From: Oceanospirillum sanctuarii
Lineage (GTDB): Bacteria; Pseudomonadota; Gammaproteobacteria; Pseudomonadales; Halomonadaceae
Direction: 5' to 3'
Length of the DNA: 64,000 bases
NCBI RefSeq assembly: GCF_002150805.1
Contig: NZ_MTBA01000010.1
Span: forward strand, 1 to 64,000
Position 1 is the first letter of the stretch; every line of letters begins with the position of its first letter. Below the pieces are notes generated by a model. The model saw only the letters and a program-made list of their open reading frames with translations. It searched no databases and was not told the DNA's origin. Shown here piece after piece: positions 17,992 through 26,739 of this stretch. Both the position numbers and the translations under genes were made by a program.

Positions 17992-20586
17992 ATGAAACAC
18001 TATCCAGCGACGAAAAACGCTTTACCAATGTTTAAGAAAACTCTGCTGGCACTTTCAGTAGGTGCCCTGCTGACCGGTTGCTATGGTGACCAGAATGAAG
18101 ATCAGGCGGCAGTGAACTCCGGTGCAGAAGAGCGTCAGGTGAGTTCTGAGAAACTATGGAAAGCGAGCCGTTTCCAATCTTCTGTGACAGCTCAGGCTGA
18201 AAGCTGTGCTAATGGTGGGATTACCATTAATGCCGGTTTTGACCTCAACAATAACGGCGCTCTTGATGCGGATGAAATTGATCAGACTCAGCAACTTTGT
18301 AATGGTGCTGATGCAAGCATCAGTTCAGAAGTGATCGCAGTAGGTGATACGACTGCCTGTAACGCTGCTGGTGGTACGCGCCTGATCGTCGGTACAGAAA
18401 CCGTCGATATCTGTAATGCCGGTCAGGGCGTTCCGGCCTACGACTATGTAGCGGCTAAAAGCTTAGCAAATGGTTTTGGTACCTGGGTAAGTAGTCTTGA
18501 AACCTATGCTGATGATCTGGCGATGAGTATCGAGGAGCAAAGTACTCAGATCAACATGCTGATTGATAGTCAGGGTGTGGATACTTCTCTGGCAGCAGTC
18601 GACTTCCTGATTAAGACGGTTGAAGAAGCGGAAAAACAAAGTTTCGCAAATGCGGATATCTCTGTTGTTTGGGGGGAGATGTTGCCTTCCAATATCAGCA
18701 GTGTAACTGGCACCATCGCTTATGATGCTACAACCCGTATTGCAACGGTCCAGAACTTTTCTGCCGTGATTATCACGGACTATGACTACAGCAATTACGA
18801 TTATATGGATCCTGCCAGTTCTCCAGCCCCTATTACTGATGAGGCAACAGTTACGACGGACGGTATTGAGCTTCCTGTCGTATCGGGTGCGGAATTTCAG
18901 GTTCAGCTGATGAATGTCGTCGCCAGCACTCAAACGGGTAAGGTGACGATTCCTTCGGGTACGGCAACTGTTGTTACGACCAACAGTGTTGATCGTCAGG
19001 CCACAACGGATCAGAATCCGGGTCCGATGAACGTCGTGTTCAATTTTGGTTCTGAGGCTGCACCGGTTCGTCTGGAAAGCATCAATACAGACTACAGTAC
19101 TGAAACCACTGATCGAGGTGAGATCGTTTTTGAAGGTAACCTTAAGGCAACGGTTCAGACCTATGAATATGGTTTGGCTGGAGTTCGAACAGAGCAGAGC
19201 ATAGCCTCAATCACAGGGGCAGCGTTTAACGGTCAGCTAAGCTATGACGGCCAAACGGCTGATGTTGCAGTGACTGCTGAAGTAGATCAGGTTACTCAAA
19301 ACGATACCTCTGAGTTGGAAGCTCAGTTTCCAAGTTTGACTGAAGGAAATATCCTCGCAGGTGCATTTAATGTAAATGTATCAGATCAAACAAGTCTCCT
19401 ATTGGACTCACGCCCAGAGTTTTCTGATCAGATTGATCTATCTGGTAATGTTACCGAAAGAGTAGTGTCTATTACGGAATATAGTTATCAGAATCCTGAT
19501 TACCTTTATGATTATCCAGAATGGCGTGGTCAAATTTTTCTTGTCGCCTTTGATACTCCTTCAGGTGGTGTATTTGAGGAAATGCGTTACCGCGTTGATG
19601 ATGACTTTGCTGGAACATATATAGAAAGGGTTGATTATTCTTCCGGAGAATATGTTCTCAATTATTATGAGTCATTTACCTATCTAAATTCAGAAGTTTA
19701 TGATCAGGCTGGAGTAATGCTCAGTACAGATAATAGTGAACCCGATCTGTCGACCCTTCCTGACTTTGATGGTGTGGCTGATGAAATTAAAGCATATGAA
19801 CTATATACGTATTTTGATGGCTCCCAATACCTAGGTAATGTCTACGTTGCTTCTTACTCTACTCTAGATGAGGAGTTGCATGACCGTATTTTTGGTTGGT
19901 CAAACTATTACGACGAAAACAACGATATTACTCATGTTGAAGTGTATGGCAATTCGGGGGCTCTGAGAGGGGTTGTAACTGGAGCTCTATCAGTGCCGAT
20001 TATCCCGGATGGTGAAAGTGCAATAACTAGTAGCTTTGATATTACGGTTGAAGAAGTAGATTTCTATGATGAGAGTAAAAGAAGCTTCGACAATCATGGC
20101 CGTTATGTGGTTACCGCGCAGCTTGATCTAAATGCGATTAAAGCACCGAGCACGAGTACAGGCACTCTCGCTGATACTTCTATTGGCGTTAAAGCCGAAC
20201 GCTTTGGCTACAGTGGATCACTGGGGGATCTGCAATTTAAGCTGGACCACGGTGGCGAGAGCTTTGTTGCCAACTATTACCATGGCGATATTACCGGCCC
20301 ATGGGGTGACGAAGACTTCCGTTGGGAGCCTAAAGGCTTCAGCTTCACTGATGCTAACGGTGGTCTGATCACGATGGATGATATGGATGATCAGTTCTGG
20401 TGGAACTGCCAATATGGTGATTATTACTATGGTGCTAACTCCGAAGCTGCGTGTGCTTTGGGGGCCAGAAGCTTCGATATCAATGTTAATGGTGTCACTC
20501 ATGGCCGCATGTGGCAGGACAATAATGGTGACTGGATCGTAAAATACAAAGATGGCACTGAAGAGCGTGTATACACCAACCAATAA
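17992..20586 (+). CDS. Large lipoprotein, paralogue 2
   Basis: 864 residues. The lipobox is LTGC with Cys30; the start at 17992 is supported by AAGGATTAG upstream, and Met13 is a second option. The mature protein begins with the same cysteine module as paralogue 1 (DLNNNGALDADE, near residue 84), then AKSLANGFGTWVSSLE against AKSLALGFGSWVNALE. It ends alike: FSFTDANGGLI, then VNGVTHGRMWQDNNGDW, against VNGVDHGKVWQDMNGQW. The middle (about 440-700) is Tyr/Asp-rich, poorly alignable and coded by AT-richer DNA. It is 60 bases after paralogue 1 and 40 before the outer-membrane gene. Function unknown. Confidence 0.72.
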   Translation: MKHYPATKNALPMFKKTLLALSVGALLTGCYGDQNEDQAAVNSGAEERQVSSEKLWKASRFQSSVTAQAESCANGGITINAGFDLNNNGALDADEIDQTQQLCNGADASISSEVIAVGDTTACNAAGGTRLIVGTETVDICNAGQGVPAYDYVAAKSLANGFGTWVSSLETYADDLAMSIEEQSTQINMLIDSQGVDTSLAAVDFLIKTVEEAEKQSFANADISVVWGEMLPSNISSVTGTIAYDATTRIATVQNFSAVIITDYDYSNYDYMDPASSPAPITDEATVTTDGIELPVVSGAEFQVQLMNVVASTQTGKVTIPSGTATVVTTNSVDRQATTDQNPGPMNVVFNFGSEAAPVRLESINTDYSTETTDRGEIVFEGNLKATVQTYEYGLAGVRTEQSIASITGAAFNGQLSYDGQTADVAVTAEVDQVTQNDTSELEAQFPSLTEGNILAGAFNVNVSDQTSLLLDSRPEFSDQIDLSGNVTERVVSITEYSYQNPDYLYDYPEWRGQIFLVAFDTPSGGVFEEMRYRVDDDFAGTYIERVDYSSGEYVLNYYESFTYLNSEVYDQAGVMLSTDNSEPDLSTLPDFDGVADEIKAYELYTYFDGSQYLGNVYVASYSTLDEELHDRIFGWSNYYDENNDITHVEVYGNSGALRGVVTGALSVPIIPDGESAITSSFDITVEEVDFYDESKRSFDNHGRYVVTAQLDLNAIKAPSTSTGTLADTSIGVKAERFGYSGSLGDLQFKLDHGGESFVANYYHGDITGPWGDEDFRWEPKGFSFTDANGGLITMDDMDDQFWWNCQYGDYYYGANSEAACALGARSFDINVNGVTHGRMWQDNNGDWIVKYKDGTEERVYTNQ

Positions 20587-20626
20587 TGGTTATGTATGCA
20601 TTTGAAGGACTATCTATAAATAATCT

Positions 20627-21991
20627 ATGAATATAAATTCAACCTACTCTTCAGCAGCCTTCGGGCTGCTGTTTTTTTTGGCCTCGGTTAAAGCAGAGGC
20701 ATTTGAACCCACGCAGCTTTTTTTCAATTTATCCAAGTCAGATATGGCATTGCACACACCGAATCAGATGATTGCTGGTAAGCAGGGGCTAGAGCTGTTT
20801 TTGGATTATGAGCATTTGCGGGAAAAAACGGGACAGGAGCATCATCAATACTGGATTGAAGAGTCACAGTCAGCTGCTGTGCGTAAACGCGGTGAGCTAG
20901 CAAATAGCCGTCTGGGTTTTTACGGCCAGATGTCATGGCAAAAGGAGGATATTCGCCATCAGGATAAGGATTGGCAGGTAGCTTTACCTCAAGCAACTCA
21001 GCAATCACATAATTATGCGGCGTCAGTCGGGATGGGACCTTTTCTTATTGCGACCAGCCAATATAAGAATCAGGAAACTCTGAGTATCGGTGTAGACTCT
21101 AGAGAGGGCCTACAGCTCTCTTTTGTAACGGGGGAGAGGGACTTTAATACAGAACTGACAGGCAATCTAAAAGGGCCGGATTTTATTCTTCAGGATCACC
21201 AGCGCTATGCTGTAAGAGGCTTAGAGTTGAACCTACAGCATGAACTTTTTGATGCTTACTTTTTAAGTCTCAGCGATAAAAATGAGCTTTACAGTACAAG
21301 GTCGTTAAGAATCAGTAGTAGTGACTATTTTGTTGAGTATAGCTATCAGAAAGCTCACTCCCCTGCCCCCCCCGCTGATATGTCATGTAGTGCAAAGCTC
21401 AATGCATATCAGCCAACATTGCGCACCTTAACCAAAGAGTTCTGGTTGGGATTTAGTGATATTCAGTCAAAGCAGGAGCAGTTGCTCTTTGGCGGACAAT
21501 TGACACCTGATACACGGCTTTCCTTTGCACTTAGCTCAAGTAACTTTGTTACTGATATATCGGCTTGTGGCATCCAAAAGACCGCTTATGGCAATGCTTT
21601 TGTCACCTTGAATACAACAGCACTACGGCTAAGGCAGAGCTATAGTCTTGCCTCGTTTAATTTGATTCCAGAGCTGGGTTTGGGCCGTGCCACATTTGAG
21701 GGGACTTCAGAGGGGCTATTGAACTCGGTTTTTCTTGTGCCTCTTAAAGAGTTTTCAGAGTTACCCTACAAGCATATGGATTATCTGAGCTTTGATTTTC
21801 CAGTAAGGTGGCAGTCAGGCGCGCTGACACTTGAATATAGAATGCAGCAGTTGATCCCTCTTAGTATTAAGTATCAAGAAGGCTATGGTGACAGATCGGG
21901 ATCGGGATCGGGATCGGGATCGGGATCTCCAGACTTCAGCCGCTTACCGGATATGAACCTGCAGAGCTTAACAATGCATATCGCGTTCTAG
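20627..21991 (+). CDS. Putative outer-membrane beta-barrel protein of the lipoprotein operon
   Basis: 454 residues, signal peptide ending near VKAEA (residue 25). Alternating hydrophobic/polar strands run throughout and the chain ends in Phe (SLTMHIAF), the signature of a BamA-assembled barrel. Two cysteines (MSC near 252 and SACG near 309) could pair in the periplasm. Two simple repeats lie in frame: a C8 run at 21366-21373 and five GATCGG units at 21894-21923 encoding Ser-Gly repeats. The ribosome site is poor (GAAGGA 17 bases upstream). Its position suggests that it transports or anchors the two lipoproteins; that is inference from context only. I recognise no family. Confidence 0.62.
   Translation: MNINSTYSSAAFGLLFFLASVKAEAFEPTQLFFNLSKSDMALHTPNQMIAGKQGLELFLDYEHLREKTGQEHHQYWIEESQSAAVRKRGELANSRLGFYGQMSWQKEDIRHQDKDWQVALPQATQQSHNYAASVGMGPFLIATSQYKNQETLSIGVDSREGLQLSFVTGERDFNTELTGNLKGPDFILQDHQRYAVRGLELNLQHELFDAYFLSLSDKNELYSTRSLRISSSDYFVEYSYQKAHSPAPPADMSCSAKLNAYQPTLRTLTKEFWLGFSDIQSKQEQLLFGGQLTPDTRLSFALSSSNFVTDISACGIQKTAYGNAFVTLNTTALRLRQSYSLASFNLIPELGLGRATFEGTSEGLLNSVFLVPLKEFSELPYKHMDYLSFDFPVRWQSGALTLEYRMQQLIPLSIKYQEGYGDRSGSGSGSGSGSPDFSRLPDMNLQSLTMHIAF
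21366..21373 (+). repeat. C8 homopolymer inside the outer-membrane gene
   Basis: Eight consecutive C at codons about 247-249 (Pro-Pro). Runs of this length in surface-protein genes are typical slipped-strand sites. A change of one C would shift the frame and truncate the barrel. Confidence 0.7.
21894..21923 (+). repeat. Hexanucleotide tandem repeat (GATCGG)x5
   Basis: Five perfect GATCGG units followed by a partial sixth (GATCT). Each unit is two codons (Arg/Gly-Ser), so copy-number change lengthens or shortens a Gly-Ser linker without shifting frame. The array sits just before the last predicted strand. Confidence 0.92.
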
Positions 21992-22161
21992 GATATTTGG
22001 GAACTTTCGAAGACACAATTGGGTTTGTCTGATAAATATCCTTATACTTTGCAGTAACTCAAAGCTAACTTTAAACACATTATTCTCTGACCGACGAGGA
22101 TACTCAGGTTTACCTGGGATTTCAGTCGCTTCACAAGCAAGAGAAAGGAGCCCCGGGCGTT

Positions 22162-22719
22162 ATGACACAGGCAACCGAATCGAATAAAGCGAACAACCTG
22201 ATCTGGATCGATCTGGAGATGACAGGCCTTGAACCTGAGCGCGATACTATTATTGAGATCGCAACGGTTGTTACGGACTCCGAGCTGAATATTCTGGCGG
22301 AAGGCCCGACCTTTGCCATCGCCAAACCTAAAGCCGTGATGGATGAGATGGGGGAGTGGTGCACTAAGCAGCATGGTTCATCCGGCCTGACTCAGCGCGT
22401 ACTGGACAGCAAAGTCACCATGCAAGAAGCCGAGCAGAAAACCATCGAGTTTCTGCTGCAGTATGTTGAGCCGGGCAAATCGCCGATGTGTGGCAACAGT
22501 ATTCAGCAGGATCGTCGTTTTCTGGTGAAAGAGATGCCGCGTTTAGAGAAATTCTTTAACTACCGTCATCTCGACGTTAGCTCACTGAAGATTCTGGCGA
22601 AGAACTGGTATCCCGATGTGGCCAAAAGTGTTCAGAAAGGCGGTTCGCATCTGGCGATGGACGATATCAAAGACTCCATCAACGAGCTGAAGCATTACCG
22701 CGAGCATATGCTGAAGTGA
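22162..22719 (+). CDS. orn: Oligoribonuclease
   Basis: 185 residues, DEDDh 3'-5' exonuclease that degrades 2-5-mer RNAs and pGpG to mononucleotides and is essential in many gammaproteobacteria. Exo I is WIDLEMTGL with Asp17 and Glu19; Exo II is [10 protein letters not shown]; Exo III is [11 protein letters not shown], with the His five residues before the Asp. GAAAGGAG lies 14-20 bases before the start. It is full length and typical. It is flanked on both sides by accessory DNA instead of rsgA and queG. Confidence 0.97.
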   Translation: MTQATESNKANNLIWIDLEMTGLEPERDTIIEIATVVTDSELNILAEGPTFAIAKPKAVMDEMGEWCTKQHGSSGLTQRVLDSKVTMQEAEQKTIEFLLQYVEPGKSPMCGNSIQQDRRFLVKEMPRLEKFFNYRHLDVSSLKILAKNWYPDVAKSVQKGGSHLAMDDIKDSINELKHYREHMLK

Positions 22720-22724
22720 TTTTT

Positions 22725-22754
22725 GGCAAGGCAGTATGGAAATGCTGCCTTGCC
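22725..22754. terminator. Hairpin between convergent orn and barrel gene
   Basis: Perfect 10-bp stem GGCAAGGCAG/CTGCCTTGCC with a 10-base loop, 6 bases after the orn stop. The T tract is weak (TAGTTT), so termination is probable but not certain. Confidence 0.55.
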
Positions 22755-22762
22755 TAGTTTGT

Positions 22763-23332
22763 TCAGAAGCCGAAGTTGTAGCCCACCGTCATTTGAAATG
22801 TGGTATCAATTTCTGCTTCGCTACTGTAGCTATAGCCGTAAGAGTTGCCTCTGATTTCGACGGTTGAACCATTAATAACACGGTATTTCGCACTAATATC
22901 CAACTTGTCATCAAGCAAAAGTAGTCCTGCACTTAGTCCTAGTGAGAAGCCGCTAAAGTCTAGCTCTAAGCTAGAATTAGGATCTTTGCTGACCCAATTG
23001 AAATACCCGCCAAAAGCCCCAGCATATAAATTATCAGAAAGCATCATTTGTGAACTGCCTTCAAGCATGAAGGCATCGTCATCTGTGTTCGGAATATACA
23101 GATGAAACCCTGAATAGAGATCATTTTTTAGCGTTATAAACCCCAAGCCTAATATACCGCCACTATCAGATGCTGTTGTTGAATAGGAATAACTTAAAGA
23201 TGGGATAGAGCTGCTAATAGCCATATCATATGAAAGATTGCCTACGGAGAGTTGAAATCCATCCTTAGCTGATACGGTTGATGCAGAAAGTGATAACGCA
23301 GATACGGCGAGTATTTTTTTAACCTTATTCAT
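22763..23332 (-). CDS. Small outer-membrane beta-barrel protein, unknown
   Basis: 189 residues with a signal peptide ending STVSA (near 22). The mature part is made of short alternating strands with many Ser/Tyr/Gly, including AGAFGGYFNWV and LGLSAGLLLLDDKLDISAKYRVI, and ends TVGYNFGF with C-terminal Phe. This is the pattern of 8-stranded OmpX/OmpW-like barrels. Substrate and role unknown. It converges with orn. AAGGAAATTCAGG precedes the start. A terminator just upstream isolates it from the RidA operon. Confidence 0.68.
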   Translation of the reverse strand: MNKVKKILAVSALSLSASTVSAKDGFQLSVGNLSYDMAISSSIPSLSYSYSTTASDSGGILGLGFITLKNDLYSGFHLYIPNTDDDAFMLEGSSQMMLSDNLYAGAFGGYFNWVSKDPNSSLELDFSGFSLGLSAGLLLLDDKLDISAKYRVINGSTVEIRGNSYGYSYSSEAEIDTTFQMTVGYNFGF

Positions 23333-23418
23333 CCTGAATTTCCTTGGTTATTTTAAAGCGCCTACTCTAATGTATCTTGTTGATCATCATTATTAGACTA
23401 ACGTATTGTTATTCAAAT

Positions 23419-23450
23419 AAAAAAAGCGAGTCCGGCACGGGACTCGCTTT
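23419..23450 (-). terminator. Terminator of the RidA/BCCT operon
   Basis: Stem AAAGCGAGTCC/GGACTCGCTTT; read on the minus strand it is followed by seven T. It lies about 95 bases after the RidA stop. Confidence 0.85.
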
Positions 23451-23545
23451 GTTGCCGGAGGCAACCGTTTACCAACACTTTTTAAACGGTGGCGAAAGCC
23501 GATAGGGTCATCTCAGTGGGTAAACAAAACGGAAGACGAATTCTG

Positions 23546-23926
23546 TCATGCCTGTGGCACGGCTGCGTAGGCCACCACTTCACACAACATCTCTTCGCGG
23601 GCTAAGCCTGCAACAATCATCGCCGCACGGTTTGGATAGGGGGCGTTGAAATACTCACCATAAACCTTATTGAATACCGGAAGTTGCTCGCGCGCGGTGA
23701 CGTAGATTAGCACCTGAGTGATGTGATCCATGGTCAGTTCAGCGGCTTCCATGGTGTGCTTCAGGTTTTCCATAGTCTGACGCGCCTGAGCCTCAATACC
23801 TCCTGTCACCACCTGACCTTCTTTATCAATCGGAATTTGAGCAGTTGATAGCTGCCCATTGGCAATAATGGCCCATTCCAGTGGTGCTTTAGAGGCAAAA
23901 AGATCTGTCTTTACAGCGTGTTTCAT
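23546..23926 (-). CDS. RidA (YjgF/YER057c) family protein
   Basis: 126 residues from Met at 23926, chosen because GGATAGAAACGCT precedes it and the length then fits the family (about 128). RidA proteins hydrolyse reactive enamines and imines released by PLP or amine-oxidising enzymes. The family core is visible (QARQTMENLKHTMEAA, VLIYVTAREQLPVFNKVY, PNRAAMIVAGLA). In place of the canonical Arg of true RidA (PxRxxV) the segment is PNRAAMI, which keeps Arg. Last gene of the LysR-linked operon; an imine-clearing step in amine catabolism is a reasonable inference. Confidence 0.88.
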   Translation of the reverse strand: MKHAVKTDLFASKAPLEWAIIANGQLSTAQIPIDKEGQVVTGGIEAQARQTMENLKHTMEAAELTMDHITQVLIYVTAREQLPVFNKVYGEYFNAPYPNRAAMIVAGLAREEMLCEVVAYAAVPQA

Positions 23927-24007
23927 AGCGTTTCTATCCAAAAACTGTGGGTGTTTGTGCCACCTCATACCTGAGGAACAAGGCGGCTTCAGGTTTGTTG
24001 AGAAGAC

Positions 24008-25570
24008 CTATAGCCCCTGCTCATCTGCCATCTTTCGGGCGATCTGAGGAGCAGTCCAAAGGGAGGGCAGCAATACCAGAGATACAGGCACTGCGGTAAT
24101 CACAATAAAGGATTGCAGGGCGCTGATACCGCCCGAGCCAATAGATATCAGCAGAGCTGCTACCAGCCCCATCATTACTCCCCAGAAAACCCGGATACTG
24201 GATTGAGGATGATCCGTACCTGTCATCACCATCGAAACCGCATAGGTCATGGAGTCGCCCGTGGTGGCAACAAAAATGGTGGTCAGAATCAGGAACATCA
24301 CCGAGATCAGACCGCCAAGGGGCAGTTGTTCGGTAATAGCCAGTAGCGCAGCAGGAAGATTAAAGCCTGTAAAAGGGCCGGAGATAACACCAGGATTTTC
24401 CAGTTCGAATGCCAGACCGCTGCCGCCCACAATCGTGAACCAGAAGCAGGTGATGACAGGTGCAACAATTGAGATCAGCAGAATCATTTCTCGGATAGTG
24501 CGGCCACGGGATATACGGGCGACAAACATGGCCATCAGCGGACCGTACCCGAGGAACCAGCCCCAGAAGAATACCGTCCACCAGTCCAGCCAGCCTGGAT
24601 CTGCGCGGAAGGTTGCCATAGGAATAAACTGGTCAATGTAGATGCCGAATGAGTGCAGGTAGCTGTCGAAAATGAAGCTTGTTGGGCCAAAAAGCAGGAT
24701 AAATCCCATCAGGATCGCAGCCAGAATGACATTTGCACTACTCAGCAGCTGAATACCCTTTGTAACCCCGCTGACTGCAGACAGAGTATAGATAGCGATC
24801 AGGGTAATCAGAATCGTGACCTGAGTGGCATAGATATTTGGAATTCCGAATAGTTTTTCCAGACCAAAGCTGACCTGCAGACCCAGGAAGCCAATTGGGC
24901 CAACGGTTCCGGCAACTACCGCCAGAACACAGGCCGCATCAACTACAGCTCCCAGCGGTCCCTTCATTACGCGGTCACCCAAAACAGGGTATAGCAATGT
25001 ACGGGGTTTCAGCGGCAGACCTTTTTCGTAATGCAGGTACATAAATACCACACCGGTCAGACTGCCCAGAATGGCCCAAGCAAGAAAGCCCCAGTGCATA
25101 AAGCTCTGTGCGAGAGCATTGTAAGCGGCATCGACCGTTCCGGTTTCACCGCCAAAGAGTGGTGGTGGAGAGGTGAAGTGGGCCATAGGCTCTGCCGCTG
25201 CCCAGAACACGCCGCCACCAGCCAGCAGTGTGCACATGATGACGGATATCCACTTGAAACGGCTCATCTCAGGACGCTTGATACCGCCCAGTACTACAGA
25301 TCCTGTGCGGCCTACGGTTAGGGCTAATCCGATAATAAAAGTCAGTAACAGCAGTACCTGCCAATAGGCTCCAAAGTACTTGGTGGAAGTCGCGAAGCCA
25401 GCGTTGACCCAGCCTGAAACCATCTCGATATCATATAGGGCGAAAATGGCGAACAGGCTGAGGATGCCTCCGCTGATCAAAAAGACCGGCATATCGACAC
25501 CGTCGAAGAGTTTTGATTTGCTCATAACGGTCTCGTCCTCATGGTTTTGAACCAGGGTTGTATCGTTCAT
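24008..25570 (-). CDS. BCCT-family betaine/choline/carnitine transporter
   Basis: 520 residues, 12 predicted membrane helices. The family signature is seen as WWTVFFWGWFLGYGPLMAMF followed by ARISRGRTIRE. These carriers import quaternary-ammonium solutes with Na+ or H+, or exchange carnitine-like substrates. The N-terminal tail (about 25 residues) and C-terminal tail are short, without the long osmosensory tail of BetP, which favours a role in substrate uptake over osmoregulation. AGGAGACTTATA precedes the start. It sits between the M19 gene and ridA in the same operon, so it probably feeds that pathway. Confidence 0.92.
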   Translation of the reverse strand: MNDTTLVQNHEDETVMSKSKLFDGVDMPVFLISGGILSLFAIFALYDIEMVSGWVNAGFATSTKYFGAYWQVLLLLTFIIGLALTVGRTGSVVLGGIKRPEMSRFKWISVIMCTLLAGGGVFWAAAEPMAHFTSPPPLFGGETGTVDAAYNALAQSFMHWGFLAWAILGSLTGVVFMYLHYEKGLPLKPRTLLYPVLGDRVMKGPLGAVVDAACVLAVVAGTVGPIGFLGLQVSFGLEKLFGIPNIYATQVTILITLIAIYTLSAVSGVTKGIQLLSSANVILAAILMGFILLFGPTSFIFDSYLHSFGIYIDQFIPMATFRADPGWLDWWTVFFWGWFLGYGPLMAMFVARISRGRTIREMILLISIVAPVITCFWFTIVGGSGLAFELENPGVISGPFTGFNLPAALLAITEQLPLGGLISVMFLILTTIFVATTGDSMTYAVSMVMTGTDHPQSSIRVFWGVMMGLVAALLISIGSGGISALQSFIVITAVPVSLVLLPSLWTAPQIARKMADEQGL

Positions 25571-25707
25571 TATAAGTCTCCTGACGTTCTTTTATTGTTG
25601 TCGCTATCAGGGCTCGTCTGCCTAGGCTTCAGAGCAATAGGGGTTGTCCTGTCTTTTGAGAGATGAAGCGCCAATCCCAGGTAGAGTCGGGCTGGCGCTT
25701 ATCGGTA

Positions 25708-26724
25708 TCAGGCAGGTTTTAGGGCATCTTCGAGGAAGTTGAGCCAGTTACGGCCCATGATTTTGGCCACTTCATCCGGGCTGAAGCCTCGGTTAAGCAA
25801 GCCTGCTGTAAGGTTGGGAAAATCCCGGCTGTCACGGAACCAAGACAATGGGCGTGGCCAGTCGGCATTGGATTTGGAGCCTTCACCATAATCCATCTGT
25901 TTCGACCATCGGCCGTTGCGCATCCACTCAAGAATTGACAGCGGCTGGTCCTGACAGAGATCGGTACCGATACCGATATAGTCGACCCCCATCAGGTCCG
26001 CGGTGCTGGCGACCATGTCGCAGAAATCTTCCAGGGTGCAGTCCGAACCGTTTTTCAGATGGAACGGATACAGACTGAAACCCAAAAGACCACCGGATTC
26101 ACCCAGCGCCTTCAGTACCATGTCTGACTTGTTTCGCTTGGCTTCGTGGAAGCTCAGCGGGTTGGCATGAGAGATCACAATCGGACGCTGGGATATTTCA
26201 ATCGCATCCAAAGTGCTGCGCTCGCCGCTGTGGCTCATATCCACCACCATACCGACCCGGTTCATCTCCTGAATCGCTTGACGGCCAAAGCGGGTTACGC
26301 CGCTGTCTTCAGCCTCGTAACAACCGCACGCTAGCAGGCTCTGATTGTTGTAGGTCAGCTGCATAATCATCAGGTTTAGCTCGCGCATCACCTCGATCAT
26401 GCCGATATCGTCCTCAATCGGTGAGCAGTTCTGAGCGCCGAACATCACGCCGACCTTACCCAGTTGCTTAGCCAGGCGGATATCCCCGGCGGATTTCACC
26501 GGCATGATCAGATCACTGTTCTGTTCAAACAGACGGTTCCATTCAGCGATCCGCAGCAGTGTCTCGCGGATCTGTTCGTGGTAGACGATGGTGGCGTGCA
26601 CCATGGTCACACCACCTTCACGCAGCTGTTCAAAGATGGTCCGGTTCCAGTTGGAATACTGCAGACCATCGATCACAATCAGATCCTTATGCAGCGTGTT
26701 GTTGTTATTAGGCTGTGATGTCAT
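25708..26724 (-). CDS. Divergent M19 (membrane dipeptidase) family protein
   Basis: 338 residues, TIM-barrel amidohydrolase of peptidase family M19. The central signature is present (VVDMSHSGERSTLDAI, then PIVISHAN) and so is the late Asp (IGIGTDLCQD). The first metal motif is not: where M19 enzymes have IDGHND (His-x-Asp), this reads IDGLQYSNW. The usual bridging Glu (GIEGG) is replaced by GAQNC. A similarly altered M19 protein is encoded near the betaine/dimethylglycine catabolic genes of Pseudomonas. The substrate is therefore unlikely to be an ordinary dipeptide. It is 15 bases after the dehydrogenase gene and clearly in its operon. Confidence 0.85.
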   Translation of the reverse strand: MTSQPNNNNTLHKDLIVIDGLQYSNWNRTIFEQLREGGVTMVHATIVYHEQIRETLLRIAEWNRLFEQNSDLIMPVKSAGDIRLAKQLGKVGVMFGAQNCSPIEDDIGMIEVMRELNLMIMQLTYNNQSLLACGCYEAEDSGVTRFGRQAIQEMNRVGMVVDMSHSGERSTLDAIEISQRPIVISHANPLSFHEAKRNKSDMVLKALGESGGLLGFSLYPFHLKNGSDCTLEDFCDMVASTADLMGVDYIGIGTDLCQDQPLSILEWMRNGRWSKQMDYGEGSKSNADWPRPLSWFRDSRDFPNLTAGLLNRGFSPDEVAKIMGRNWLNFLEDALKPA

Positions 26725-26739
26725 AAGACCTGTTCTCCG

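Noticed and set aside
21894-21923. CRISPR-like or origin-like repeat array
   Set aside because: The units are six bases without spacers and lie in frame in a coding gene; a simple tandem repeat explains them.
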